From Paenibacillus lignilyticus (GTDB lineage Bacteria; Bacillota; Bacilli; Paenibacillales; Paenibacillaceae): a stretch of 64,000 bases of DNA. The DNA is taken from the NCBI RefSeq assembly GCF_017942085.1, contig NZ_JAGKSP010000008.1, positions 186,001 to 250,000 on the forward strand, read 5' to 3'. Position numbers and translations under genes: made by a program. The notes below the pieces were generated by a model that was not told where the DNA came from, did no database searches, and saw nothing but the letters and a program-made list of their open reading frames with translations. This document shows, in pieces, positions 9,819 through 18,186 of the stretch (position 1 is the stretch's first letter; each line of letters begins with the position of its first letter).

Positions 9819-10637
9819 TTACTGCGATACATCCTCGCCAAAATAGGTTTTGGAGATCGTCAAATAGGTGCCGTCCGCTTTCATGTCGGCAAGCGCCTTA
9901 TTAATGGCATCGACCAGCTCCGGATTTCCCTTATGGAGCAGCAAGCCGCTTTGAGATGCGTTATTCGTCTCGTCGACCACTTTGATCGGAACATCCGGAC
10001 GCTGCTTTTTCAAATCCAGAAAGCTCAGCTTATCGTTGATGGTGGCATCGATTCGGCCCGAGGTGAGCAGATCAATCGCTTGGTTAAAGCCGTCGATCTG
10101 GACAATTTCCGCGCCGTTTGCTTTTGCAATGTCACCCAGGTCGCTCGTCAGCGACTGCCCCGACTTCTTGCCTTTGAGATCCGCAAGCTTCTTAATGTCG
10201 GTGTTGTCCTCCTGCACGATTAGCACAGCCTTAGAAACAATATAGGGATCAGAAAAATCATACTTCTCCTTCCGATCGTCTCGAATCGTGACTTCGTTCG
10301 CCACCATATCGAAGCGCTTCGCATCAAGGCCCGCAAGCATGCCGTCCCACTTCGTTTCGATGAATTTCGCTTTTACGCCGAGCCGTTTGGCCACTTCTTC
10401 CGCGATCTGCACGTCGAAGCCGGTAAGCTTTCCGTCCTTATCGTGAAAGGTAAACGGGGCATAGGTGCCCTCCGTGCCAATCGTAATCTCGCCGTTGGAC
10501 TTGATGGTTTCCAGCAAATTGGTACCCGGCGCATCGGCATGATTGTCTGATTCCTGCTTGCCGCATGCGGGCATAGTAAAGGTCAGCAGTGCTGCAGTTG
10601 CAAGCGTCATATAGAAGCGGTTTGATCTTGTTGGCAT
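9819..10637 (-). CDS. tcyA: Amino-acid (probably L-cystine) binding lipoprotein of ABC transporter
   Basis: Extracellular solute-binding protein, SBP_bac_3 family. After a short signal peptide the cysteine in MPACGKQ is the likely lipidation site, although this lipobox is not canonical. The mature N-terminal motif (GTEGTYAPFTFHDKDGKLTG) is very close to the cystine-binding group. Residues forming the amino-acid site (RFDMV, SDPYI) are present. ATG at 10637 is preferred: GGGGGA lies nine bases upstream. The in-frame ATG at 10655 has no ribosome binding site and that GGGGGA falls inside its coding sequence. First gene of the operon. Confidence 0.88.
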   Translation of the reverse strand: MPTRSNRFYMTLATAALLTFTMPACGKQESDNHADAPGTNLLETIKSNGEITIGTEGTYAPFTFHDKDGKLTGFDVQIAEEVAKRLGVKAKFIETKWDGMLAGLDAKRFDMVANEVTIRDDRKEKYDFSDPYIVSKAVLIVQEDNTDIKKLADLKGKKSGQSLTSDLGDIAKANGAEIVQIDGFNQAIDLLTSGRIDATINDKLSFLDLKKQRPDVPIKVVDETNNASQSGLLLHKGNPELVDAINKALADMKADGTYLTISKTYFGEDVSQ

Positions 10638-10775
10638 CGTTGTAATTCCCCCCATTGTTCTTTGGGGATAGTATGCTAACTTCTTCCTTGGTTCATTCCT
10701 TCTCTTGGCCCTGGGATTGCACCACTCAGGGTACGAATCGGAGCCTTCGTTCGTTGACAGTCCGAAGGGCTGTAC
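10638..10775 (-). other. Possible structured leader of the cystine-type ABC operon
   Basis: On the minus strand this leader can fold two hairpins. One pairs AGCC(C)TTCG with CGAAGGCT (about 10737-10772). The other pairs CCCTG with CAGGG (10709-10713 with 10727-10731). I see no SAM riboswitch core and no T-box sequence. It overlaps the divergent promoter of the drug exporter. A regulatory role is only a guess. Confidence 0.25.
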
Positions 10776-10781
10776 TATAAT
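10754..10781 (+). promoter_or_regulatory. Consensus sigma-A promoter of the Bcr/CflA exporter
   Basis: TTGACA at 10754-10759 and TATAAT at 10776-10781 are separated by 16 bases. Both boxes match the vegetative consensus exactly. The exporter start codon lies 43 bases downstream of the -10 box. Confidence 0.85.
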
Positions 10782-10823
10782 AAATAGTGCTACTTACACG
10801 GTTAGCAGAAAGGAAGTCCCCTT

Positions 10824-12047
10824 ATGGATAGACTGACAGGCGCAACGGCCGTCATGCCGCGCTCCAGACGGCTCTGGACAGCGGCCGTCCTCGGCTCGCT
10901 GAGCGCTTTCGGACCGCTGTCGCTCGATATGTATTTGCCCGCGCTGCCGAAGCTCGCAGACGATTTGAACACGAGCACCTCGCTCGCTCAGCTCAGCCTG
11001 ACCGCGTGCTTGATCGGACTCGCGCTCGGACAGCTGTTCGCCGGCCCAATCAGCGATGTCCGCGGCCGTCGGCAGCCGCTTCTGATTGGCTTGCTGCTTT
11101 ACACGGTATCATCTCTGTTATGTGCGATCGCGCCATCGATCGGCACGTTCATCGTATTGCGGTTCGTACAGGGTTTAGCCGGCGCGGCCGGGATCGTTAT
11201 CGCCCGCGCCATTGTGCGCGACTTGTACACGGGGCCTGAGCTGACGAAGTTCTTCTCGCTGCTCATGCTCGTCAACGGCATCGCGCCGATCGCCGCCCCC
11301 ATATTCGGCGGACAGCTGCTTCACTTTACGACCTGGCATGGCGTGTTTGTCGTGCTTGGCGCAATCGGTCTTATCATGTTCATCGCCGTACTTCTGGGTC
11401 TGCCTGAAACGCTCCCGATCAACCGACGTGCCAAAGGCGGCATATTGAATACCCTCTCCACGTTCCGTGGTCTGCTGACGAACCGTTCGTTTATGGGCTA
11501 TGCACTGGCACAAGGCTTCGTCATGGCCGCGATGTTCGCTTACATCTCCGGCTCGCCTTTCGTACTGCAGGATGTGTACGGCGTATCCCCGCAGATCTTC
11601 AGTCTCTGCTTTGCGATTAACGGGCTCGGCATTATCGTCGCAAGCCAAGTCGCGGGACGGTTGGCTGGTCGCGTGAACGAAGTGAAGCTGCTCGTGACCG
11701 GACTTTGTCTGGCTGCGCTCGGCGGCGTCACCCTGCTGCTCATGCTGCTGATCCACGCGCCGCTGCTGCTCGTATTGCTGCCGCTGTTCTTCGTTGTCGC
11801 AAGCGTCGGGATCGTGACCACGATGGGTTTCTCGCTCGCGATGCGCAGTCAAGGCCATGCCGCGGGCAGTGCTTCCGCGCTGCAAGGACTCATGTCGTTC
11901 ATGTTCGGCTCCATCGTTGCACCGTTTGTCGGCATCGCCGGCAGCCATACGGCTATTCCGATGGGCATCATCATTGCCGCTCTCGATATTCTGGCTTTGC
12001 TGATCTTCTTCGTATTGGTGGGCTTCAAATCCGCCAATCGGCAGTGA
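10824..12047 (+). CDS. Bcr/CflA family multidrug efflux MFS transporter
   Basis: Proton-driven drug exporter of the DHA1 branch, 407 residues with 12 predicted membrane helices. The N-terminal motif LGSLSAFGPLSLDMYLPALP is diagnostic of Bcr/CflA proteins. The loop 2-3 motif A appears as GPISDVRGRRQPLL and motif C-like glycines are present (GIAPIAAPIFGG). ATG at 10824 follows AAGGAAG. It is monocistronic, transcribed from a near-perfect promoter and ended by a strong hairpin, and is divergent from the cystine operon. Substrates of such proteins (bicyclomycin, chloramphenicol, sulfonamides or cysteine) cannot be chosen from sequence. Confidence 0.92.
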   Translation: MDRLTGATAVMPRSRRLWTAAVLGSLSAFGPLSLDMYLPALPKLADDLNTSTSLAQLSLTACLIGLALGQLFAGPISDVRGRRQPLLIGLLLYTVSSLLCAIAPSIGTFIVLRFVQGLAGAAGIVIARAIVRDLYTGPELTKFFSLLMLVNGIAPIAAPIFGGQLLHFTTWHGVFVVLGAIGLIMFIAVLLGLPETLPINRRAKGGILNTLSTFRGLLTNRSFMGYALAQGFVMAAMFAYISGSPFVLQDVYGVSPQIFSLCFAINGLGIIVASQVAGRLAGRVNEVKLLVTGLCLAALGGVTLLLMLLIHAPLLLVLLPLFFVVASVGIVTTMGFSLAMRSQGHAAGSASALQGLMSFMFGSIVAPFVGIAGSHTAIPMGIIIAALDILALLIFFVLVGFKSANRQ

Positions 12048-12067
12048 CAGCAGCATCTGCAACACAC

Positions 12068-12133
12068 AAAAATCCCCTTCATCCGGGCAGCAGCGCTAGC
12101 TTGCGCTGCATCCCCCGGTGAAGGGGGTTTTTT
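12068..12133. terminator. Bidirectional terminator, exporter and GH99-like gene
   Basis: The long stem AAAAATCCCCTTCAT-CCGGG pairs with CCCGG-TGAAGGGGGTTTTT. An inner hairpin CAGCGC/GCGCTG caps it. Runs of A and T at the two ends allow use from both converging genes. Confidence 0.85.
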
Positions 12134-12149
12134 CGAGTGGAATATTCCC

Positions 12150-13277
12150 TTAGCCAAATACCCGCTTGATCGCTTCCAAATACGCCATTCCATTCTTCGT
12201 ATCCGGCTCTAAGTAGCTGCCTTCCGTCCACTCGTTCCACGCATTAACCGTAAACGCCGGGAAGTTGTTCTCCCCGCTCGCCAGAAACTGCTTCATCCTT
12301 ACAAGCGCCAATTCAAATTGTGCCGGCGTGTTGCCGGACAGCATGCCCATATACGGATAGCCTAGATTATCATACGCGTCCGACTGCACCGTTCGCGGCG
12401 ATGAGTCCCAGCCCATCGTCACATTCGGCAGATAAGGCAGACCATACATGGACGAGAATTTGGACCAGTCTTCAGCCGACTTCACGCTAATCTGAGCATA
12501 CGGCGTCTCCGGAAATGTCGGCAGCTCCTGATGATGAATCCACACATACGAAGAGATACTGTCGACGCCCAGCGCAGCCAGCAGCTCATTGCCGTTCGTG
12601 ATCTTCTGCTCGCCCGGGAGAATCTGCACGCCCCATACCACCGCATTCACATGCAGCTCGCCGAGTCCTGCCGCGCGAACCCGAGTACGGAAATCATCGA
12701 GCGCTTCTCTCGTCGCCTCGATGCTGCCAAGCCCTTTGACCAAGCTCATCAGTTCGTACACCGAGAAATACAGCTTTCCGTCCACGCGCCAATAGTTCGG
12801 CCGAGTGAAATACGTCCGGATCATGTGATCGGTCGCCTGCATGAACGCTTCCCGACTGACCGTACCTTGCGCCAAAATATTATATGGCGTGCTCCGCTGA
12901 GCCGGATGAATATCCATCCAATCATGGTTCGCCCACATCAACGCAAATTTCAAGCGGCTATTGTTGTCCGCGCCAAGAAAACCTTCCTCGAGCGCTCGAT
13001 CCAGATAAGGCCCATCCTCGTACCAGTACCAGTCGAAAATAAACGTATCCACGCCGTGATCGGCAGCGGCGTCGATTTTGCGCGCCATGACGGCGGGGTC
13101 TGCTTCATCCTCATAGCCCCACAGCGGCACTTTCGGCTGATCATGACCTGCAAAACGCGGCTCAGCGCGCTTCGTCAGCTCCCACTCCGTCCACCCTTTG
13201 CCATGCCAGGCTTCATTGCGTTTATCCACGTGATAGTTCGGAAAATAATAGACGGCTACTTCAACAGGTTTGCTCAT
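12150..13277 (-). CDS. WbsX / GH99-like (Glyco_tran_WbsX) protein
   Basis: This 375-residue cytoplasmic protein belongs to the WbsX group, annotated variously as glycosyltransferase-like or GH99-like. Characteristic stretches are VAVYYFPNYHVD at the N-terminus, GKGWTEWELTK, the beta-strand motif FIFDWYWYEDGPYLD, MWANHDWMD and the C-terminal NAWNEWTEGSYLEPD. The family fold is a TIM barrel. ATG at 13277 is chosen because GGAGG lies 12 bases upstream; an in-frame ATG at 13313 has no such site. No signal peptide is seen. An AraC-type regulator lies 156 bases upstream in the same direction and may control it. The substrate is unknown. Confidence 0.8.
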   Translation of the reverse strand: MSKPVEVAVYYFPNYHVDKRNEAWHGKGWTEWELTKRAEPRFAGHDQPKVPLWGYEDEADPAVMARKIDAAADHGVDTFIFDWYWYEDGPYLDRALEEGFLGADNNSRLKFALMWANHDWMDIHPAQRSTPYNILAQGTVSREAFMQATDHMIRTYFTRPNYWRVDGKLYFSVYELMSLVKGLGSIEATREALDDFRTRVRAAGLGELHVNAVVWGVQILPGEQKITNGNELLAALGVDSISSYVWIHHQELPTFPETPYAQISVKSAEDWSKFSSMYGLPYLPNVTMGWDSSPRTVQSDAYDNLGYPYMGMLSGNTPAQFELALVRMKQFLASGENNFPAFTVNAWNEWTEGSYLEPDTKNGMAYLEAIKRVFG

Positions 13278-13433
13278 CGTCTCAATCGGCCTCCAAACGA
13301 ATAAAAGGATCATCTGCTAGGTCCATCCTACCCCAGCCGCGATGATCCTGTATTTGGAGCGCAAGCGTTAATTTTTGCACAAATAGCGAATGGGGCTGCT
13401 GGCAGAGGAGTTGCTTAAAGTAGCTTGCCGCGT

Positions 13434-14354
13434 CTAAGGGGTTCCGCGCAGGGAATCTCCGTATGCACGCGGCGGCATCCCTTCAAGTTTCTTGAAGAGG
13501 CGGCTAAAATAATGCAGGTCTTCATAGCCGCACAATACGGCAATTTCGCTTACGGACAGCTCTCCTTGGCGCAGCAGCTCTTTGGCCCGTTCCATCCGAA
13601 ACCGCGCCAAGTAGCGCGTCCATGAAAGGCCTGTCGCTTGCTTAAACAGCGTGCGGGCGTACTTAGCCGTCATACCATAGCTGCGCACGATGCCTTCTAT
13701 GTCGAGTTCCGAGCGATAGCCTTGGCGCATGAGTTCAATTATTTCCGCGATCATCGCCTTGTGGGGGCTGTCCTGTTTGATGCCCTCGGAAGTATGCGTG
13801 TCTGCAAGCAGCAGCCCGATCACATCGAGCAAACAGGCACGCATCCGGACCTGGTAGCCGAAGGGTTTGCGGGTGAACAAGTCCAGCAGCTCGGCGAACC
13901 GATCGCCGAATCGATGCGATTGTGCACCCGAATGGTGTACGGCCGGCAGCACGAAATCGGTAAACTGCAGCGTTTGCCGCACCAGCAGTCCCTCCTGCAC
14001 CGGTACCTCCGGTAGATTCGCGTAGTCTACTTTTACATACACATCATCGGAGAAATCCTGCTCCTGCCCCAGATAGATCGGGTCAAAATGGCAGGCGTAA
14101 TAAGCAAAAGAACCGCCTTCCGGCACCTTGCACGAATTAAGCGTGAGCGGCGGAATGATATGCAGATCGCCTGCACGCAGCACATAGTCCACATCGCCGA
14201 GCGTGTAGCATGCGCTGCCTCTCGTCACGTAAATAAACTCGTAATCATAAATCACTCTGCGCGGCACGCGGTAGCGCTCGTCGCCTTCATTGTAATGAAC
14301 ATACCGCACGTATGGGGCCAGCTGCAGCAGGCCGATCGGTATAGGTTGCGACAT
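13434..14354 (-). CDS. AraC family transcriptional regulator (cupin sensor)
   Basis: A 306-residue transcription factor with an AraC-type ligand-binding cupin at about 20-150 (YEFIYVTRGSACYTL, RAGDLHIIPP) and two helix-turn-helix motifs at about 205-300. The second HTH reads ELSVSEIAVLCGYEDLHYFSRLFKK, the signature of sugar-responsive AraC proteins. It precedes the GH99-like gene on the same strand and probably responds to a carbohydrate connected with it. That link is inference from position. The Y-H-F cupin pattern suggests a small polar ligand such as a sugar. Confidence 0.9.
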   Translation of the reverse strand: MSQPIPIGLLQLAPYVRYVHYNEGDERYRVPRRVIYDYEFIYVTRGSACYTLGDVDYVLRAGDLHIIPPLTLNSCKVPEGGSFAYYACHFDPIYLGQEQDFSDDVYVKVDYANLPEVPVQEGLLVRQTLQFTDFVLPAVHHSGAQSHRFGDRFAELLDLFTRKPFGYQVRMRACLLDVIGLLLADTHTSEGIKQDSPHKAMIAEIIELMRQGYRSELDIEGIVRSYGMTAKYARTLFKQATGLSWTRYLARFRMERAKELLRQGELSVSEIAVLCGYEDLHYFSRLFKKLEGMPPRAYGDSLRGTP

Positions 14355-14435
14355 GCAGCGATGCCTCCCGGTACAATAGGATGATTTTATTATAGTTGAT
14401 TTGTGGTGAAATGCAGTCGCTAAGTCTGCTATTCG

Positions 14436-15269
14436 CTATGTCCAAATCATACGTATGGCAAACAGCGCAAGCGCCGCACACATAATGCGAATGAGCAGCT
14501 TGCTTCCGATTTTGCGCGAGATAATCGCGCCTGCGTAGCCGCCGATCAACGCTCCGGGCGCAAGCGGCAGCACAAGCTGCCAGTCCCACTCCCCGCGATA
14601 CAGATGCATGCCGCTGCCGAACAGTGCCGACACCAAGATGACGGACATCGACGTCGCAGTCGCGATATGCGGGGGAAACCGGAAGAGCAGCACCATCGCA
14701 GGGATAAGCAGCACACCGCCCCCGATGCCGAGCAAACCCGAGATGAGTCCAACTATTCCCCCGATGGTCAGTGCCGGCAGCATGCTGTAGCCATATTCGA
14801 GCTGTTCTCCGTTTCCGTCCACGTACAGCTTGGTGTACCGCCATGTTCCGCGGAATGGCTTGATGCGGCTGCGAAGCAGCAGCAATACGACCATGAACAG
14901 CATGAAGAAGCCGAACGCCCGGCGGAATACATCCGGCTCAAACAGCGAGGTCAAACCGGCACCGACCACCGACATGGGACCGCTTGAGATGGAGAAGAAG
15001 AGCGCGCAGCGAAGATCGGTTTTGCCCTCTCTGTAGAACGTGATCGTCGACGTCAGCGAAGTAAAGACGAGCACGCCCAGCGAAACGCCGACCGCCAGCG
15101 TTGTATCGATGTCCATGCCCAGCATGGAGGGGCCAAGCAGCAGCAGCGCCGGTATAATAATAACGCCGCCTCCGAGACCGACGACGGCGCCGAAGGTCGA
15201 TGCGACCAATCCAAGCGCGAACAGAATGAGCAGTGTGGGCAAGTCCCACAGGAATGAATCCTGAGCCAT
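14436..15269 (-). CDS. TauE/SafE family membrane transporter
   Basis: Integral membrane protein of 277 residues with about eight helices arranged as two related halves. Each half carries the family glycine motif: GAVVGLGGGVIIIPALLLLG near the N-terminus and GLISGLLGIGGGVLLIPAMV in the middle. Family members export or import sulfite, sulfoacetate or related organosulfur anions. ATG at 15269 is preferred (AGAGG 12 bases upstream). The longer frame beginning at 15344 contains a possible -10 box (minus-strand TATAAT at 15312-15317), so it is probably leader. It stands alone; the substrate is unknown. Confidence 0.87.
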   Translation of the reverse strand: MAQDSFLWDLPTLLILFALGLVASTFGAVVGLGGGVIIIPALLLLGPSMLGMDIDTTLAVGVSLGVLVFTSLTSTITFYREGKTDLRCALFFSISSGPMSVVGAGLTSLFEPDVFRRAFGFFMLFMVVLLLLRSRIKPFRGTWRYTKLYVDGNGEQLEYGYSMLPALTIGGIVGLISGLLGIGGGVLLIPAMVLLFRFPPHIATATSMSVILVSALFGSGMHLYRGEWDWQLVLPLAPGALIGGYAGAIISRKIGSKLLIRIMCAALALFAIRMIWT

Positions 15270-15395
15270 CAGCTTGCGTAACCTCTTTTCGGGTTGTAGC
15301 CTCTGCCTCCTATTATACAAAAATAAGAGCTCCCCCGCGTCCATTAGCAGACACTCGGGAAAGCCCTTATTGTTTATAAGAAATGATGGATATCA

Positions 15396-15683
15396 TTATT
15401 CCGTTTCTCCATCTGCTGCTTGTTCTTCGGCAGCAGCTTCTTCCGCAGCTTCTTCGGATTCTTCAGCTTCTACAGCTGCTTCCTCTTCGGATGATGCTTC
15501 TTCTTCAGATGCTTCTTCCTCGGATTCTTCTGTCGCTTCCTCAGCTTCTTCAGCTGCTTCTTCGGCTTCCTCGGATGCTTCGGCTGCTTCTTCTGCAGCT
15601 TCTTCGCTAGCTGCAGCTACTTCCTCAGCTGCTTCCAGCTCGCTTGAAATTTCTTCTGAAATGACCTCTTCCTCATGGCTCAT
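15396..15683 (-). CDS. Highly acidic Glu/Ala/Ser low-complexity protein
   Basis: A 95-residue protein made almost wholly of E, A and S in short alternating blocks (EEAAEEAAEASEEAEEAAEE). It has no cysteine, aromatic residue, basic patch or signal peptide. Codons are varied, so it is not a simple trinucleotide run. Coding status is supported by AGGAGG eight bases before ATG 15683 and by a good promoter at 15715-15742. The sequence could form a single long acidic helix or stay disordered. I do not recognise a family. The opposite strand also has an open Ser/Ala-rich frame, but it lacks a ribosome binding site. Confidence 0.7.
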   Translation of the reverse strand: MSHEEEVISEEISSELEAAEEVAAASEEAAEEAAEASEEAEEAAEEAEEATEESEEEASEEEASSEEEAAVEAEESEEAAEEAAAEEQAADGETE

Positions 15684-15714
15684 AGTAATCACCTCCTGGG
15701 TTGTTGTTACTATT

Positions 15715-15742
15715 ATTGTAGCGCTTTCATAGAAGGTTACAA
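15715..15742 (-). promoter_or_regulatory. Promoter of the acidic protein gene, with cre-like spacer
   Basis: On the minus strand TTGTAA (15737-15742) and TACAAT (15715-15720) are separated by 16 bases. The spacer and -10 box contain TGAAAGCGCTACAA, which matches the CcpA cre pattern at 13 of 14 positions. The -10 lies 31 bases from the start codon. Confidence 0.6.
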
Positions 15743-15902
15743 GAGTGTAAAATGTCGGAAAATAGCAGTTGCAAACTTTATTTTCCGATATTCATAGATT
15801 GTGACGAAAAGGCGCAAAAACTGCGCAAATTGGGCGTTTCTTGCATGTTTGCGGAGCTGTCTGGTCATCCTAAAAGAGGCGAATTCCGAAGGAGGTAATC
15901 AC

Positions 15903-16034
15903 ATGGATCAAACGAGCGATTTCGTGAACAAGGTGCATGATACACAGGCCAAAGCCGAAGGCAATAAACAGCGCCAGGGCAAGGGCGCACCGGCAAAACA
16001 GCTGGGCAATAAACAGCACGCCACGAACAAGTAA
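15903..16034 (+). CDS. Small hydrophilic basic protein, 43 residues
   Basis: A 43-residue protein beginning MDQTSDFVNK and ending KQHATNK, rich in K, Q, N, A and G with no hydrophobic core. AAGGAGG ends seven bases before ATG 15903 and a strong terminator follows at 16054. These signals make it a real gene despite its size. Its composition is like the minor small acid-soluble spore proteins of Bacillales, but I cannot match it to a named one. It diverges from the acidic protein gene, 219 bases away. Confidence 0.7.
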   Translation: MDQTSDFVNKVHDTQAKAEGNKQRQGKGAPAKQLGNKQHATNK

Positions 16035-16053
16035 ACCTCGGGCGGACAGGCAG

Positions 16054-16093
16054 AAAAAAGGCGGTGCAGGTGAAATTCCTGCTCCGCCTTTTT
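16054..16093 (+). terminator. Terminator of the 43-residue protein gene
   Basis: AAAAAAGGCGGTGCAGG pairs with CCTGCTCCGCCTTTTT around a seven-base loop, with one T-T mismatch. A T run follows on the plus strand. Confidence 0.88.
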
Positions 16094-16114
16094 GGCTGTT
16101 TGCCGCTTCAGTAA

Positions 16115-16450
16115 CATGTGGATCTGCGGGTGAGCTTCTTGCTCGAAATTTGCTGCTTTCCGCACCATGTAGATCCCTGGGCGTGCTTCTTGCGACGTAT
16201 TCGCTGAGTTTGCTCCCTTGTGGATCTATTGGTGGGCTATTTGTGCTGAAATTCGCTATTTAGCTCGCATGTGGATCTCTGGGTGCGTTTCTTGCGCTGA
16301 ATTTCCCTGTCTGGCTAGCATGTGGATCTCTGTGAGTGCTACTTGCTCCGAAACTCGCTATTTATCTCGCATGTAGACCTCTGGATGAGCTTCTTGTACT
16401 GAAATTCGCTGTCTGGCTCGCATGTGGATCTCTGGGTGTGCTACTTGTGT
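16115..16450. repeat. Array A: seven tandem 51-bp units
   Basis: Units begin at 16115, 16166, 16217, 16268, 16319, 16370 and 16421, exactly 51 bases apart with no indels; the last is partial. The best kept part is CATGTGGATCTCTGGGTG, followed by TTCTTGC and GAAATTCGCT. Copies differ by substitutions only. One minus-strand frame reads a 17-residue repeat centred on EAHPEIHMR, but at least three copies carry stop codons, so it is probably not translated. The array fills the gap between two convergent genes; no gene is seen in 16035-16461. Confidence 0.9.
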
Positions 16451-16461
16451 TGCTCTGGGAG

Positions 16462-18063
16462 CTACTCCTTGCTCTCCTCCGCCCGCAGAGCTTCCATGAT
16501 CTCCTCCGCGGCGCGCTCGCCGGTTTCGACGGCGCCGTTCATGTAGCCTTGGAAGACGACGGAGGTGTGCTCGCCGGCAAAATGGCAGGCGCCTTTGCTG
16601 CCCTCGCGCTCCCCTTCGATGCCCGTGAACTTGGTATATTGCCCCACCTTGCGGTAGGCGTACGACCCGAGCGAGAACGGATTGCCCGGCCAATAGTCGC
16701 GCGTTACTTTGCCGTTCCAACGCGGGGTAATACCGGGTACCACCGGCTCCAGCTGATGCAGGAATTGCTGCGCTCGCTCCGGCAGCGAGCCGAGGTTCAT
16801 CCCCTCTGCCACGTTGCCTCCCGTATATGCGACCAGAATGCCGGATTTACCCGATTGGCCGCGGGTGACATCGAATGTATTTTGATAGCCGCCGTCCGTG
16901 ATGGTGTCGCCGTTGCAGCCGGCCGACGTCCAGTGGCGGTCGGTAAACTGCACATGAAGCTTGCTGTTTGCCCCCATGCCGAGCTCTTCGATGGCGGATA
17001 TTTTGAGCGGCCTAAAGCCCGCCTTGCCGTAATCCACGGAACTGCGCAAAATCGAGAACGGAATCGTGAGCACCACATGCTCCGCGGCCACCTCATGCGT
17101 GCCGCTCCGGTCTTGCAGGGTTAGCCGATAGCTGCCATCTGCCGTCTCCGCAATCGCGATTAACCGGCAGCCGCGCTGCAAGGTGCCCGGCGCAAGCCTG
17201 TCCATCAGCCGATGCGCGATTTGATCGTTCCCCCCGCGCACATGGTACCGCTCATCCGACACGCCGAACACGCTAAACTTCTCCCCATCCGGGATGTAAT
17301 CGTGCAAATACAGGAAATTCAAGGCGCTTTGCTGCGAGGACTCCGCCCCGTACTCGATGTTGCAGGCAATATCGATCAGCTTCCCAAACTTCGAAAGCTT
17401 GCCGCCGGGCACACTCTCTTCAATCCAATCCACCACCGACATCCGGTCGAGCTCAAGCCCCCGCGGCGTATATTGGTTATACATTGTCGGAAATCCGGCA
17501 GCCTTCAAGTCCGCATTCAGCTTCGGCACTACCGCCTGGAAGTCTCGCGTCGCGTCTGCCAGCGTGTAAGGCGCGCCGTCAAAGTAATAACAAGGCTCCG
17601 TACCCCGCACCTCAGCAGCCAGCAAATCATTCAGCGTAAGCCCAAGCTCCTCAATCAGCCTGCGCAATGCGACATGGCCGGTATCAATCAACATCCCGCC
17701 GCGCTCGATCGACTGCCCATCGTCGAAAGCGCCGCGCCGCGTGTCTACGCGGCCGGGAATCTTTTTATGATCAGCCTCGAACACAATAGGTGCGAATCCC
17801 GCCTGCTCCAGCCGATACGCACAAGTCAGACCAGCCAGACCGCCTCCAATAATGGCAATTCGGGATGCAAACACAGATCGCGAAGCTTGCACCGGGGGAT
17901 GAAAAGGCGAGGTAATCGGCTCGGCATGAGGCAGCGCCAGCGGATGGGCGGCCTTTCTTTTCCATTCGTATACGACTTGTTCAAAAGGGATTTTTCTCTG
18001 GTTAGCCTCTTCGAGAACGACATACATGTCTTTAAATAATCGAGCAAGCGCGGTATGAGGCAT
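16462..18063 (-). CDS. Flavin-containing amine oxidase (monoamine oxidase family)
   Basis: FAD-dependent oxidase of 533 residues that would oxidise a primary or aromatic amine to an imine with release of hydrogen peroxide. The dinucleotide-binding motif IAIIGGGLAGLTCAYRLEQAG lies near residue 70, followed by the acidic ribose-binding residue (VFEAD). The C-terminal FAD motif is HFAGEHTSVVFQGYMNGAVETGERAAEEI. The length and the extra N-terminal 65 residues resemble bacterial tryptophan-2-monooxygenase-like proteins. ATG 18063 is used: AAGGAGG lies five bases upstream, inside the longer frame that begins at 18090. Substrate unknown. Confidence 0.88.
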   Translation of the reverse strand: MPHTALARLFKDMYVVLEEANQRKIPFEQVVYEWKRKAAHPLALPHAEPITSPFHPPVQASRSVFASRIAIIGGGLAGLTCAYRLEQAGFAPIVFEADHKKIPGRVDTRRGAFDDGQSIERGGMLIDTGHVALRRLIEELGLTLNDLLAAEVRGTEPCYYFDGAPYTLADATRDFQAVVPKLNADLKAAGFPTMYNQYTPRGLELDRMSVVDWIEESVPGGKLSKFGKLIDIACNIEYGAESSQQSALNFLYLHDYIPDGEKFSVFGVSDERYHVRGGNDQIAHRLMDRLAPGTLQRGCRLIAIAETADGSYRLTLQDRSGTHEVAAEHVVLTIPFSILRSSVDYGKAGFRPLKISAIEELGMGANSKLHVQFTDRHWTSAGCNGDTITDGGYQNTFDVTRGQSGKSGILVAYTGGNVAEGMNLGSLPERAQQFLHQLEPVVPGITPRWNGKVTRDYWPGNPFSLGSYAYRKVGQYTKFTGIEGEREGSKGACHFAGEHTSVVFQGYMNGAVETGERAAEEIMEALRAEESKE

Positions 18064-18186
18064 ACGATCCTCCTTCATGGACTGTTCCACTATCTTTCTA
18101 TCAATCTAGTACTATGTATGTGCAGTCGATTGAGAAGTGGAAACGGCACTCTAACCGCAATTCAAGATTTTTTCGCGCACCACAAA

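Noticed and set aside
10638..10775. T-box or SAM riboswitch before the cystine-type operon
   Set aside because: Neither the T-box sequence AGGGTGGAACCGCG nor the SAM core is present.
15274..15732. Plus-strand Ser/Ala-rich frame opposite the acidic protein
   Set aside because: It has no ribosome binding site or promoter; the minus-strand gene has both.
16115..16450. Array A as a CRISPR array
   Set aside because: The whole 51-bp unit is related between copies; there is no alternation of identical repeats with unique spacers, and no cas genes are near.
16358..16720. Minus-strand frame across array A as a readthrough tail of the amine oxidase
   Set aside because: The repeat frame differs from the amine oxidase frame, and repeat copies carry stop codons.
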